Of a stretch of 64,000 bases of DNA, positions 23,024 to 35,657 are shown one piece after another; position 1 is the stretch's first letter, and every line of letters begins with the position of its first letter. The stretch is taken from contig NC_133536.1 of assembly GCF_048544455.1 (NCBI RefSeq), forward strand, positions 168,281,325-168,345,324, written 5' to 3'. The translations under genes were made by a program, and so were the position numbers. The DNA comes from Silene latifolia (taxonomy: Eukaryota; Streptophyta; Magnoliopsida; Caryophyllales; Caryophyllaceae). The notes under the pieces are model-generated. The model had not been told where the DNA came from. It did not search any database and saw only the letters and a program-made list of their open reading frames with translations.

Positions 23024-24954
23024 AGGTGACAAAGACTAGGACCGTTATTTAAACTAACCTAATAGCATAGCCGATATGAGACAATTAGCGGGTCTCACTA
23101 CTCCGCCCCTTCAACTCATAACAAGACAACCATGAGGTAGGATGCCTTCTTGCAAGGCAAGGTGGGTCTTGCCAAAATGGCGACGTATCCAAACATTAAA
23201 GCACATAAAATCAAGTAATGGCTGCATCTATAAAAGAATAGCCACTTTCCTCATCTAAGTGGCGGAAATTATCTATAAGGGAAGCAATTCAAGGGTACAC
23301 ACTCCTTCATAGATGCAATTTCTTCAAACTACTAAGCCTAGAAGGATACCAATAAATCACCTCCAAATTGTGTCAAGCTAGGGTACCTTTGTCCTCAATC
23401 GTTAAATGATTTTGTCAAGAATAGACTCCCTATGGTGTTAGAAACACTGGAGGATCGCGGAATTCCCGCTCTTGCCTAGACAAGAAGAAGGGTCATCCCC
23501 TCTCTACCATGCATAAAAATGGATACGATGGATAAAGGGATCAATAGATATTTGAGTTTCATTTTGGGAGTTTTCTTTTGTTTTTGTTTTCCCCCCAATT
23601 TCTTGTGGCATATAACATTTGAGAACACTTTCGTTTGCCATTTCTTTTGATTTTTGGCAATTCAATACTTGACAATTTTTCAAGTTTTGCATTTTTCTTT
23701 TGAACATTTTCAAAGTCACCCCATATGTAGTGAGGGTGCCTTATATTTGAAGCATTAGGAGTCTATTTTTGCTCCTCTTTTCATTTGATACATTTTGCAA
23801 ACTTTCTTTCACTTTTCATTTCATTGAACTCAAATCAATTTCTTTTTGTGCCCATTCCCTTTGATGACAAAAATGTGGTAGAACATGGATGATGGATGCA
23901 TGGTTTCAAGGGTTACCTTGGAATAAACGGTAGCGAAGGAGTTATCACACTACAAGGTACTCTTGACTAGGCCTTAATCCCTGGGTCAAAGGATACTAGC
24001 ATGACACATCCGAGGGTGTTTTACAAGTATTCTAACAAGCAAAGTCTTAAGAAGAAAAAGCATCTATTAGGACCTATATACACTTATTAAGCTTCACAAG
24101 TAGACGGTTTCACAAAAATTTTCTACCATGCAAAGTATATGCCATGATGCAACTAACATATATACATCCTAATGCATATGCTTCTACCAACTAATATGCC
24201 ATATAATCTAAATGCAAGTCCTAAATTCACAATTTTTATACCGCATCAATCAAAATAAAGCCACATAGTCATTAACATAAAGAGGAAAAAGGAGATTGGA
24301 AAGATCATACCATGCGGTCTTCAATATCCTCATGTCTCGGATGTGCCGTAGTCGATCAATGTGAACAAGGATAGAACAAACACAATATATACAATAATAT
24401 ATACAAGTCTACACTACAAAGGAAATGAACTTGTTTTTGGATTTTCAAATTTTTCAAATTTTTTGATTTTTTCGAAATTTTTGATTTTTTTGGGTTTTTG
24501 AATAAAAGTTAAGTTAAAATTTCCCATCCCCACACTAATATGGGCATTGTCCTCAATGGTCAAAATGATAGGAAATTATGCAAGCATGATGCATGAATTC
24601 TATACTAAATGCAAGCTATACTAATCTACACTACATGATGCATGAGTTTTTGTTTATGACGGAGAGCGTAATTTAGATTACCTCCCGTTGCGTATGCATG
24701 TACTTCCCCAAACCGAGATAGACATTATTTCTAATGTCTTAAATTATGGGGTAGTTCATGCACACAAGATGCAATGCATGAAATTAAATTGTCATTTTGG
24801 ATTTTCAAACGGGAACAATAAAAGAACACCTCAATGGGGCCGAGGTGTTAGTCCTCATGTTTCTAGGACTCTCCAAACTATGCTCAAGATAAAAATAAAT
24901 AAAACAAAGAAAGAAGTAGACAAACCTCAAGAGGGTAGGAGCCTCCAAAGCTTG
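23024..24954 (-). other. 3' untranslated region of B unit 2
   Basis: Counterpart of 13729-15660, with the T-rich tract near 24440-24500 and the second hairpin/G-run at 24524-24561. No gene seen. Confidence 0.7.
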
Positions 24955-26336
24955 CTAGTCCTCCACCATGTCATCATTGTCATCATTTTCCTCCATAGAA
25001 GCGGACTCATCACCACTTCCTTCTTCACTTCCTTGCTCACTTCCTTCATCATCATCATTAGCCTCTTCTTCTTCATCATCTACCTCTTCATCAACACCCT
25101 CATCATCTTCAACCTCATCATCGACATTCCCATCTTCACCCGGTCTTTCACCCGTAGATGTGCTTCGAAAGAAAACTTCCCTATCCGCCCAACTAGGCAA
25201 AGGACATGAAGGATCAAGTAGTCCTTGCCTAGCTAAATGAAGGAGGGGTGGATATTGGGCCAAGTATGCAACTACTCGATCATTTTAAGCTTGTTTATGC
25301 ATCTATTGCATAAGTAGAGTCATGTAGTCATTGCCCACCCATAGTTGGTGTCAAGAGAGTTGTGCTTGACCCACTTGTACTTGTTAATCATGGCATCCAT
25401 GTCAATGAGATGACCCCCTTTGATCGCCACATAGGTGTTATTCTTGTTTAAATTTGGATCAAAGTACTTGGCCAAGAGAGTAACTAGACCTCCATTTACG
25501 ATAAAAGTGGTGCCTTCTTTACCACAATCAACATTGAGCCATCTTTCCACCAAAAGCCTTAGAGCATTGTAAGGCTTAGTGAATTCCCTTCCAACATTTA
25601 AGGCCGACTCAAGTAGAACAAAATCGAGCTTTGTAAAGTGATTAATGTCTTTTCTTGCAATTATAGTATTCCCGATGACCTTGTGCCACACTCTAATGCC
25701 CGGATGGTGGACTAATAGAGCGCGACAAGCATGAAAGTTCTCAAATTTCTTCCCGGAAATCGCCTCCCAAAGAGAAGCGGGGTCATACTTTTCGGCCATC
25801 TTATGATAGTATGGTGTATCACTAAGACCTAATGCTTTACTCAAAACATCAAAGGTGATGCACCTATTCACATTGGCAAGGCGAAACTCGATGTATGTTC
25901 TAGTCTCTACCTTAGTCACTTTCAATGAACTCAAGAATTCCAAGGTAAGGGAGGGGTATGTCAATTCTCTTGTAGTAAACAATTTTCCCAACTCCATGGC
26001 TTCAAAGAAGGCTTTTATTTGTTCAAGGACACCCAATTTGTTCAAGGCATCTTCACATATGAATTTGGTGGGTAGAATGGCTTTCTTAACATACTTGGCA
26101 AATGTATCCCTATGGGAGTTAGAAATGAAAATTACCTCCGGATAGTTGGGTAATTGAGCAATTTCCGGAGTTGTTGTTGTTGTTGCTTCCAAGGGAGGAT
26201 CTTGTTGTTGTTGAACTTCCAAGTTTGCACTAGCAACCACCATAGCCATTGAAGCTTTCTTTGCTTGAAGGCGTTGTTGCCTTTTTGAGAGTGCCTTTGC
26301 CTTGAGTGCCTTTGTTGACCCTTTTGTTCTTGCCAT
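24955..26336 (-). pseudogene. Athila ORF-1-type protein, B unit 2 (internal deletion and stop)
   Basis: The N-terminal part (26336-25320, 338 residues) has the same core as unit 1. The acidic tail (25263-24955) is complete to MVED and a stop. Around 25337 about 220 bp are missing compared with unit 1 (its 16041-16260). The break lies at a short CCAC shared by both edges, which suggests microhomology-mediated loss. A Tyr codon changed to TAA near 25286 separates the two parts. Confidence 0.85.
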
Positions 26337-27359
26337 TGATGATTATACCAAGAAAAGATTGAAAATCTTCAATTTCCAATTATACCCAAATCGATTTTAA
26401 GATGAAAGGATTTGCCCTTGTATTTCAAAAATCGACTCAAAGGTTGAAGATTTTGGTGCTTGGATTGATTATTGTTGGAAAAGGAGTGATTAATTGTTGT
26501 TGTAAGGAAGTTTGGTTTTGATTTTGTTGAATTTCATTGAGGAAATCTTGTTTTTGGTGATGGAGAGGATGAGGGTTTTCGGGTTTTCGGGTTTATGGGG
26601 TAGTGTTTGAATGTATGAATGAATGAATGAATGTGGGAAGGGGTATTTAAAACACCCGAAATTTTGAATCTGCAGGGGGAAGACGAGCGGATTCCCTTCG
26701 GGACGCTCGGATTGTGCTCATTTTGGGTTCAGGAAATCTCGCCTAAAGACGAGCGTCTTTCAATGAAGACGGGCGGATTTCTGCAATTCAGGATGAGCGG
26801 ATTCTGTTACAGCGAATTTTCTCAATCTGCACTGGCAAAAAGACGAGCGTCTTCTTGCAAAGACGAGCGGATCTCTCAGACGAGCGTCTTCTCTGCTCAG
26901 ACGCTTGGATTCTCTAACAGACCAAAATTTTCAATTTTGAAGCTCATTTGGACGGACAGATTCTGCTATAGACGCTCGGATTCCTATAAGACGAGCGGAT
27001 TCCCCATAAAGACGCTCGGATTCCTCCTAGTCTACCCGGATTCAGTTCCATCCGTGCACTTGCATATCCCGTGTCATTTTCATTATTCAAATCCCGTGTT
27101 CTTCATTGTAGGGGCACTACTAAGGCATGAATAGCCTAGGCAATTGCTATCCCCACACTAAGCTAAAGCACTATACATCAATAAAATAATTAGTCCCTCC
27201 CTCACTTCTCTCAAAAATGATAAATATCTTGATCAAAGCATAAAAATCAAAAAATGACAAAAATGCAATGTAAGAATTAAAATCCAAGTTAGGGAGTTAG
27301 TATATTTACAAATGGTGGTTTGGAGAGGACTCCACCAAACTCTCATCCTTAGTGAGATG
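26337..27359 (-). other. Spacer upstream of the 3' ORF in B unit 2, with word cluster 26679-27052
   Basis: It matches 17251-18265: TATA-like TTTAAATACCCC near 26643-26654, GACGAGCGGATT-type words at 26679-27052, and G-run GTGTGGGGATAG near 27150. No gene. Confidence 0.65.
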
Positions 27360-30234
27360 TCATGGGGGCATGTCCAAGGTGTTGTTGATGTTACTCAACA
27401 CCTTGAAGAAATAGTCAAAAGCTTGTTCATTGTCATGATAAAGATCATCAATAGATCTTTGCCCTTGTTGTCCTTCATGTTGGTCATGATCGATAGCATT
27501 ACCAATGTAGGGATTGAAGATCCCTTCAAACTCATCGTCCCAAAGACCACAAACTTCATCTATTTGGTCACTAAAGATCTCTTGAGTTGAAAGAGACAAC
27601 TCTCCCACTTTCTTGTCTTGACCAATGAGGCCATCTTCATCATTGCTTGACTTTGGTGAGCATTTCAAGCTCTCTTTGTTACAATTTCCTTGCTCTTTGA
27701 ATGGAGCATCATCGACTTTATTCTTCCATTGGAATTCCGACTTCTTCCTATCATCCTTCCGGCTATAATGATCAACCATAAAACATGGTTCATGCAAACG
27801 GGGAGCTCTCATGGTCTTGTCAAGATTGAAAGTTATGCTTTCATCTCCCACTTATAGAGTAAGCTCTCCATGCTTCACATCTATCACCGCACCCGCGGTG
27901 TGTAAGAAAGGTCTACCTAGAATGATTGGAATGTTGGAGTCTTCTTCCATGTCAACAATGACAAAGTCCACCGGGATGAAAAATTTCCCAACTCTCACGG
28001 GAACATCTTCCCATATCCCCAATGGTGTCTTCGTCGATCTATCGGCCATTTGGAGTGTGATATTGGTGCATTTATGCTCTCCCATCCCTAACCTTTTACT
28101 CACCAAGTATGGCATTACTCACACTAGCCCCTAGATCACATAAGGCTTTGTTGATCGTGGTGTCGCCAATGGTACACGGTATTGAGAAGCTTCCCGGATC
28201 TTTAAGTTTTGGAGGTGAACTCCCTTGAAGTATTTCACTACTCACCTTAGTTAAGGCGATAGTCTCAAGCTTCCGGATCGACTTCTTCTTCGTAAGGATG
28301 TATTTCATGTACTTTGCATAGGCCGGCACGTGATTGATTAATTCCGTGAAAGGAATCGAGACTTCCAAATTCTTCACAATCTCCATAAATTTTCCAAGTT
28401 GGTCATCAAATTTGGGCTTGGCTTGACGACTCGGAAAAGGAAATCTAATCACAATGGGCTCCTTCTCCTTGGCCCTGTCTTCATTTTTTCTTTGAAATTT
28501 CTTCTTTTAATGGTTCTCCATCCTTGGAGTTTTGCACAACTTCTTCTTTGTCACTAGCTTCCACAACTTTATCCTCAACTTGCTTCTCCGGTGCTTCATA
28601 CCTCGTACCACTTCTCAAGTAAATGGCACTAACCGTTTCATGTCTTGGGGGATTACTTTGAGGTAGTAATTGCCCCTTTTGTCTTTGTGAGCTTGAAGAT
28701 GCTAGTTGAGTTAATTGGGTTTCCAACATTTTGGTGTGGGCTAGGATGTTGTTGATGGTGATTTCCTTTGCTTGACTATCCTTTTGCATTTGAGTGAAAA
28801 ACTCTTGTTGATTCTTTTGCATTTGGAGGACTGCTTTTTGAACATCAAAACCTTGGTCATTTTGTTGATTGTATGGAGTTTGATTTTTGTAACCTTGGTT
28901 TTGGTTGTAAAAGGGTCTTTGATTTTGGTTTCTCATGGGAGGTGGGGTGTATGTTGGTTGAGGATTTTGAACATTTCGGCTTTTGTATGAGAGATTTGGG
29001 TGTAATTTGGTGTTCTCATTGTAATAGTTTGAATAAGGGGTACCATTCTTGTATGCTTGAAAAGAATTCACTTGTTCATTGTTTCCCTACATTCACTTTG
29101 GTCATGTCCCAAAGTTCCACAATTCTCAAATATCCTACTTGGGATTGATGAAGATGCCGTCATGGCATTAACATGTTGCTTTGGTGATTTTGAGGCTTCT
29201 TCAAGTCTAGCCATAGCTTTTTCGAACTTCAAATTGATGGTATCAATGTGAGCACTAAGTTGAGCACCCAATTGAGTAATAGAGTCCACTTCATGCTTTC
29301 CTCCTCTAGTAGCCTTGCGAGGTCTACTATATTGTGAATTATGGACCGCCATTTCCTCAATCTTGTTCCAAGTTTGATTGTCGTCAACTTCGGTAAACAT
29401 TTCATTTGATCCCATTTTGAGAATGTTTCTTGAGTCATCATAAAGACCGTTCCAAAATTGTTGTACCAAGAACGACTCGCTAAGTCCATGATGAGGATAT
29501 GAGCGACAAATTCCCTTGAATCGCTCCCAAGCTTCATACAAGGATTCTTCATCTCTTTGCTTAAAGTCCGTAATTTGAGCTCTTAGCATGTTAGTCTTTT
29601 CCGGTGGATAGAACTTTTTGTAGAAAGCTAGAGCCAATTGCTTACAAGAATCAATTCCGAGAGTAGCCTTATCAAGGCCTTTCAATCATTGTTTTGCGGT
29701 GCCAATTAGAGAAAAAGGAAATAAGACCCATCGAATTTGGTCTTGAGTTACACCGGTTTAAGAAATCGCATCACAATAGTCACAAAAAGTCTCCATTTGA
29801 GAGTGAGGGTCTTCACTAGGCATCCCCCCAAATTGGCTTCTTTCGACTAATTGGATAAATGCGGATTTGGCAATGAAATTTCCGGTTAAGTGTTGTGGTG
29901 TGGGAGTACCATTAGGTAGGTTCTCCTCGGTTGGTACGGAATGTGATGAAAATTTAGGCATTGTGGGTTGATTTTGTGTTGGGTTCTCCTCACCTTCTGT
30001 TGCAAAAGGGTTGATGAACACAATAGTGTTTGGTTGAATATCTAGAACCTCACCAATACCTCTCAAAGTTCTCCTAACAAGTCTTCTATTGGTTGTCAAA
30101 GTCCTTTCATTTTCTTGATCAAAGGGTAACAAGTTACCTTGTAATCCTCTAGACATGCGAAATATCAAACAACTCGAAAATAATTCGAACAAACCTTGAG
30201 GAGTTTTACTTCCCCAAGGCAAAGAAAGACACAA
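27360..30234 (-). pseudogene. Gag-protease region, B unit 2 (disrupted)
   Basis: The gag N terminus (30234-29758) is longer open than in unit 1 and stops where Gln became TAA. Gag resumes at 29685 after a Trp-to-stop change. The knuckle has lost its first Cys (IFENCGTLGHDQSEC). Frameshifts follow near 29085 and 28490. Protease pieces at 28452-28096, 28115-27852 and 27851-27360 keep LCDLGASVS and GRPFLHTAGAV but are broken near 28115 and 27855. The damage is mostly different from unit 1, so the units decayed separately after duplication. Confidence 0.85.
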
Positions 30235-30274
30235 CTAATAACAATATAAGAAAATCTAAATCAAGTTAACACCG

Positions 30275-30292
30275 TCCCCGGCAACGGCGCCA
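30275..30292 (-). other. Primer-binding site for tRNA-Asp (B unit 2)
   Basis: The same 18-nt match to the tRNA-Asp 3' end, 4 nt from LTR3. Confidence 0.9.
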
Positions 30293-30296
30293 TTTT

Positions 30297-32076
30297 TGGT
30301 CGTGTTCCCTTAGGAGGGTTTAGTTTTCGGTACTTGTCGTTAGGAGCACCTAGACCAAAACACAATTTATAACTCCACAAACAACTCTACAATTAGTAAA
30401 TAGGCAAGTAAAGGTCGGATCCCAAGGGACGGGAATTGAGATGAGATTTTCAATTGCAACTAGTGGTGTCTAAGGGTGTCACAATTTGGGGTTTGAAGTA
30501 GAAGATCACTAAACTAAATAGCAATGAAAGTAAACAAGCAAGATGATTAAAAAGGGATGTAAACAATTGATAAAAGGCACTAGGGTGTCATGGGGTCATT
30601 GGGGATTCATGGGAATTGATCATACAAATATATTCTCCAATTATAGGCAAGCAATTATTGTTGTGATGGATCGAGTTGGTTTATATCTTACAATCCTAGG
30701 AAAGTTTGGGTCTCGGAGCCGAATCGATTAGATTGTACAACACCTACAAGTCGACTTAATCTTCCCTACTCAACTATATGCATGGTATAATGAGACTCGA
30801 GTTGGTTTATGTCTAACAAGTCTCATTGAAAAGATAGGTGATGGGTAAAAAATGCAAGGATTCATAGACTCGCATTTCATCAAACATAACATGTGTATAA
30901 GTTGAGATCACAACAAGCAAGCAAATAAACTATGAAAACATATTAATTTAAGCATGAATCATCCCCCATGTTGGTTTCCCCTAATTACCCATTAACCCTA
31001 GCTAAGAAACTACTCACTCATTATCATGTTGAACATGCTAGCAAGGTTGTCAATCATACCAACAAAGTGAAACATGATGGATAAATGAAAATAATTAACA
31101 ATAATTAAAAAGGGATTAAGAGAATTATACCTACTAATGATTCTAATAATAAAGCAAAGAATAAAAGAAGTACTTGATGATTGATTGGAAGGTTGTCAAT
31201 CTCCCAATAACAACCCAAATAATCTTCAATTACCCAAAATGAAAGATGAACCAAAGAGAGATTAAGAAAATGAAATTTGTATTAAAACTTGATTAAATAT
31301 TGATTACAAGATTAAAGTGAGATTTGATTGATATAAACTACACTAGAGATTCCTAAGAAGAACATGATAATCTAATTCTCCTAAATGGGGTATTTATAGT
31401 GGGGATTAGTTACATAAATTAGGGTTTACTAAGGGCTTAAATGACGATTAAGTCCTTGAGGAATCGCCGGTCTCAAGGGAGATTCCGGTCTCCTTTTCGC
31501 CGGTCTTATAAAAATATGCGCATCCTTCATAAACAAGTAGAAGACGAAAATAGCTGACACACAATCCGAGCGTCCGGGGCACGGGACGGGCGGATTGTGG
31601 GCGTTTTGGACGAGCGGATTCGAGGGGTGGACGGGCGGATTGTGGTGTTTCTGGATGGGCGTCCAGCTGGGGAAGACGCTCGGATTGCACCTCTTGGACG
31701 GGCGGATTGTGGGAAATCCGCTCGGATTGTCTTACAGCTTCTTCCTTTCTTCTTTTCTTCCTTTCCCTTCATAAAATCCTTGAGGATTTCCCCGGGGATG
31801 CAAGGATCTTTTCTCATCATTGCCCATCTACTATAGTATGTACAAAGGCTTTCTAATCTTGTCTTCTCTTTGATGCTTGGTCATTGAATTCAGTCAATTT
31901 AGCTTCATTTTGCCATGAAAATGCAAGGTTTGCACTCCTTTCCTACCAAGGAAACAAAACCTCAAAGAATATGCAAAACAAAGGACTAAAGACAATAAAT
32001 GACCCAAATATGCACTAAAAAGCATGGGAACAAGGCTAATTCGGGGACTAAATATGCTCTAATTATGGTCACATCA
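30297..32076 (-). repeat. Element B LTR3 (outer 5' LTR)
   Basis: 1780 bp ending CACATCA, followed at once by ACTTT and the rest of the C LTR. TATA box 31391-31398; word cluster 31562-31722. Confidence 0.93.
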
Positions 32077-32081
32077 ACTTT

Positions 32082-32982
32082 AAACCAAGATAACAACCAA
32101 TATGAGTTGCTTCAACAAGATATCACAAAAGTAAGAAACTTTGCAACAATCAAGCAATATATGAGTGTTATAGAGGCAAGGGTAGATAATTCTCACAACA
32201 AAACATTCGTGAAGACATTCAAACATAGAAATTGAAATTAATGAAAGAGTAGAGATTAGAAAGTCAATACAATGATAAAGATGAAAGCTTGAAATGTATT
32301 ACACCAAGTAGTGGAAGATTAGCCTTCCATAGTCTTCATAAAACCCAAATAACAAAGAAAGATTACAACTTGAATGAAAAAGTCTTCTAAACTGTTACAA
32401 GATTCAAACCCTAAATGATGAGATTAGATGAGATGATATGATGTTCTAAGATGTTTTCAGATCTTCAAACTCTTGGGTATATATAGGGATTCACGAAAAC
32501 CTAAAAAGATTTCCATTTAAGAAGCCCAAATGAGGATTAGGAAGCCCCGTAAAACAGAGTTGCGCAGGCTGCGCCAAAAGTACTCTTGCCTGCGCAATCA
32601 TGCGCAGCTGCGCACCTCATTTGCATAGCCTGCGCACCTCATTTGTGCAGCCTGCGCCAAGGCTCACAGTTTGGAATTCTCTCCATTTGCTTCTTGACCT
32701 CTTTCCTTGATCCCAGTTCTTTTAATCTTCACTCCTCACTTCTCCCAGCTCGATATTAGGCCACATGTGAGCTGCTTGTGCCTTGTCTTGACCGTTGAAG
32801 GGTTCTCCTCAACCCTCGGGTTCCGTGCATCAAAATCAATTGTAAAACCGAGGTAAAATGGACAAGTTGCCACATCATAATCGATTATCAAATACTAGGA
32901 TAAGCACACTTAAAGACCCATATTTAAAAGACACGAGGGTGATGAAATCACCCTCTTAGACCGACACAAAACACTACTATCA
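32082..32982 (-). repeat. Element C 3' LTR, right part
   Basis: Continues the LTR interrupted at 11908 and ends ...CTATCA next to a polypurine tract. The minus-strand TATA box TATATATA is at 32478-32485. The C-family GCGCAGGCTGCGC cluster lies upstream of it at 32561-32659. The rejoined LTR would be about 1.55 kb. Confidence 0.85.
32561..32659. repeat. C-family TGCGCAGGCTGCGC cluster in the LTR (U3)
   Basis: Five or so copies of GCGCAGGCTGCGC, CTGCGCAATC, TGCGCAGCTGCGCA and GCCTGCGC within 100 bp, about 75-180 bp upstream of the LTR TATA box. Confidence 0.85.
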
Positions 32983-33022
32983 AACACCCCCACACTTAGA
33001 CTTTTGCTAGTCCTGAGCAAAA
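32983..33022 (-). other. Polypurine tract and hairpin of element C
   Basis: Minus strand: 7-bp stem TTTTGCT / AGCAAAA with loop CAGGACT, then AAGTGTGGGGGTGTT against the LTR. Confidence 0.8.
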
Positions 33023-33907
33023 CCCGAAATAAGCAATTTTATAGTCTACAAGTGAGTGTAGGAGTGAATGATCACTCTTCCCTTACCTCTTCCTTCGTAT
33101 ATATCCCTCTTGAACAACCACCAATTAAAGAGAAAATCTAGACTCAAAGTTGACACAAACTCTTCACTCACTCCCCCGCCTTATATCTCCCTCAAACAAG
33201 GACACAACACACCACCAACTCCGACTCATCACGCAACTCCACCCTTCTTATATCACCATAGCAAAGATGGTCACTCTTGCCTTATCCCAAAGCAATAGCA
33301 AAGTGACTTACACAATCCTCCAAACCATTCACACTCCCCTTATATCACCCCCTTATCACTCCAAGCAATTGCAAGTCATGCTACTAAGTTGGCCAAACAC
33401 CAATAAAGATCAACAACCTAGTAGCCAACATGAAAAACCACCAATTTGAAGCAATTGTCTTTGACTCAAAAAGAAATTAAATCCTAAATTTAGCCTCCTT
33501 CCTAAATCCTCCTTATTGCTCCCTTCTTATCCCTCCATCTTTTTGGGGTTGCCTTTTTAAAATTTTTCATTTTTCATTTTTTTTTTGAAAATCCCTCATT
33601 TTTCCTAAGGTGCCCTTTCGGGTTTTCACCTTAGCTTTTTCTTACCTCTCATGGTGGCTCGCAACTCATTTTTTCATTTTGCCCGGAACGCCCTTTTGGG
33701 TTTTCATTCCGTCCTCGGCCACCTTCCCAATCTTGCCCTAGGTGCCCACCCTTGTGGGTTTTAACCTAGCGGGATTTTCGTTTTTTTTTTTGAATTTGAA
33801 TTTGAAACTTGCATTGACAAAAGAAGCAATTTTACATATGTTACACTCACTCACTCCTCCACACTTTAATCTCACATTATCCTCAATGTGGAGGTGTGCC
33901 AAATTCT
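33023..33907 (-). other. 3' untranslated region of element C
   Basis: No gene; T-rich tracts lie near 33550-33600 and 33780-33792. A second hairpin (stem CACATT / AATGTG, loop GAGGAT; 33873-33890) with GTGTGGAGGAGTG lies at 33852-33894, directly after the 3' ORF stop. Confidence 0.65.
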
Positions 33908-35657
33908 TCAAATATTGTTGTGGGAGGGGGCCGAGCCTTCACCTTGCTCATATGCCCCTCGACTTCCTCTTCTTCTTTCTCTTCTTTCTTTTTCTTTCTT
34001 TGCCCTCTCATGGGCGTTGTCCACTTGTTGTTGATTGATGATAACTTGGTATTGAGGTTCATTATGGTGTAGGGACATGTCAAAGAGGCCTCGAATAAGG
34101 CCAAAGGAAGCCTCTTGTGCTTGGGCGTCGTGGTAGGAATCTTCAAGGTATTGGTGGTGCCTTTCATTTTGCACCCCAAATTGTCGACTTACTTGTTCCC
34201 TCCACGCATTTTGGCTTTGCCACATAGCTTGGTTCTCTGCCCAAAGCTTGGCTTGTTGTTGTTGCCAAGCGTGAGACTCCTTTTGCCTTTTGACTATCCC
34301 TTCAAGCATTCTTGTTTGGGCCAATTCGGCCTCATCCCCCAACTTCTTGTGCTCTTCAAAGGCATTTTGAAATTGTTCCAAGCTCTCCAACCTTGGCCCA
34401 TATTGTTGTTGCCAAGTATGGGAGCTCTCAGCCCTCCCAGTTATTGCTTCCAAGGTTCCCCGGGTATCTTCAAAATATTTAAACATTTGATGTTGCTAAG
34501 GTTCCATGGTGGGAGTTGAGGAACACCCGGCCTCATGCATAGGGGTGTCTTGAGGTTGTTGGTAGGATGAAGGAATGTGGCGGGTATCATGAAATCCCCC
34601 CTCAATAATCTCAACCTCTTGTTCCTCCATTTGTTGGGCATTAAGGGATGGCTATATGACTCTTCTCTTTCGCACTCTTTGTGGTGGTGGGTTGGGTAAG
34701 TTTCCCTCGGCGGGGCAATAGAAGTCTCGGGCTCTCAATCCACTTGGAAGAGGGCCATTCCTTGGTAATCTCATGTGTTGTACATCTCCCTCTCCCAACC
34801 AATAACAACTCCATGGGAGAGTGTCCAAGACTTTGATCATGTGGGTCTTAACCCACCCCGCGGCATTGTATAAATTGTTACCCCACACGAGAGGTTGGTC
34901 TTCGGGAATGTTACCAACCAAATTTGCCACAAAGAGGGTGACTAATCCCCCACAATTGATGCTCCCCTTTTTTCTCTTTATGCTTAGTTTCACTCACCAC
35001 AAAGAGCTTTGCCCAATCCGGTACCCCCTCCCCATCGGGTAACATCGTCCATATGCACTCTCGCACACCATCATTGATTTTTGTTGGCTCCCCCTTGGAA
35101 AAGAAGAAACAAGCTATCATCCAGGTAATGATTCGGATGGGGGGGTTTGTAATTGCGGAACTTTTGTCATTGTTAGTTTGACGAGGCTTCCCCGTAAGGC
35201 CACACCATACATCATTCAATATTGTTCCTTGTGGGTTAACGGAGGAGGGTGGTCTAGAGATTCTCAAGATTTCCCTCACCCTTTCGAAAGTGAGAGAATG
35301 CCACACTTTACACAACCGAAAATTTACCATTGCACTCTCCCCTTCCCCCGTGACATGTAAAGTGGCTAGGAATTCCAAAGTGTAGGCGGGGTAAGTGTTT
35401 AGTTGGAGTTTCATGTATCGCTCAAGCCCCACCTTGGTTAGGAAAGCAAGTGTTTGGTCGTAAATTCCCATCTCCCTCAATGTCCCGAGGTGAAGGAATT
35501 TGGATATGTGTAAAGGTTTGCTCTCAAGGGTTTTGAAGAAGTTTTTGTATTGTGTGAGCAAACCCTCATCCCCATGAAAAGCCTTGGGTGGGGGTGGTGG
35601 TGCATTGGAGGATTCACCTCTCTTCTTAGATTTTCCTTTGCCAATTCCTAAAACCAT
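33908..35657 (-). pseudogene. Athila ORF-1-type protein of element C (frameshifted)
   Basis: Three overlapping or adjacent frames make one gene: 35657-34911 (N-terminal core), 34993-34652, and 34486-33908. The core has YPAYTLEFLATLHV, FRLCKVWHSLTFERVREIL and PIRIITWMIACFFF, parallel to the B protein but strongly diverged. The last part is a Gln/Glu-rich, probably coiled-coil stretch, unlike the acidic tail of B. A frameshift lies near 34950 and stops near 34652 and 34495. Confidence 0.75.

Larger units (their letters stand above)
11909..32076 (-). mobile_element. Element B: tandem three-LTR Athila-type element lacking pol
   Basis: Layout: LTR1 11909-13689, internal 13690-21202, LTR2 21203-22984, internal 22985-30296, LTR3 30297-32076. 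The outer edges carry one 5-bp duplication, ACTTT (11904-11908 and 32077-32081). Both inner junctions have a normal tRNA-Asp primer-binding site and polypurine tract. Each internal unit has gag, protease and the 3' ORF, but no reverse transcriptase, RNase H or integrase. It must have depended on proteins from another element. The units are very similar, differing by point changes and one ~220-bp deletion in the second. Confidence 0.93.

Noticed and set aside
11909-32076. Two independent side-by-side retrotransposons
   Set aside because: There is one shared middle LTR and no target duplication at the inner junctions.
33068-33449. Overlapping plus-strand frames in the element C 3' region
   Set aside because: They are antisense to the element, in low-complexity Pro/Thr/His-rich sequence, with no homologous frame in A or B.
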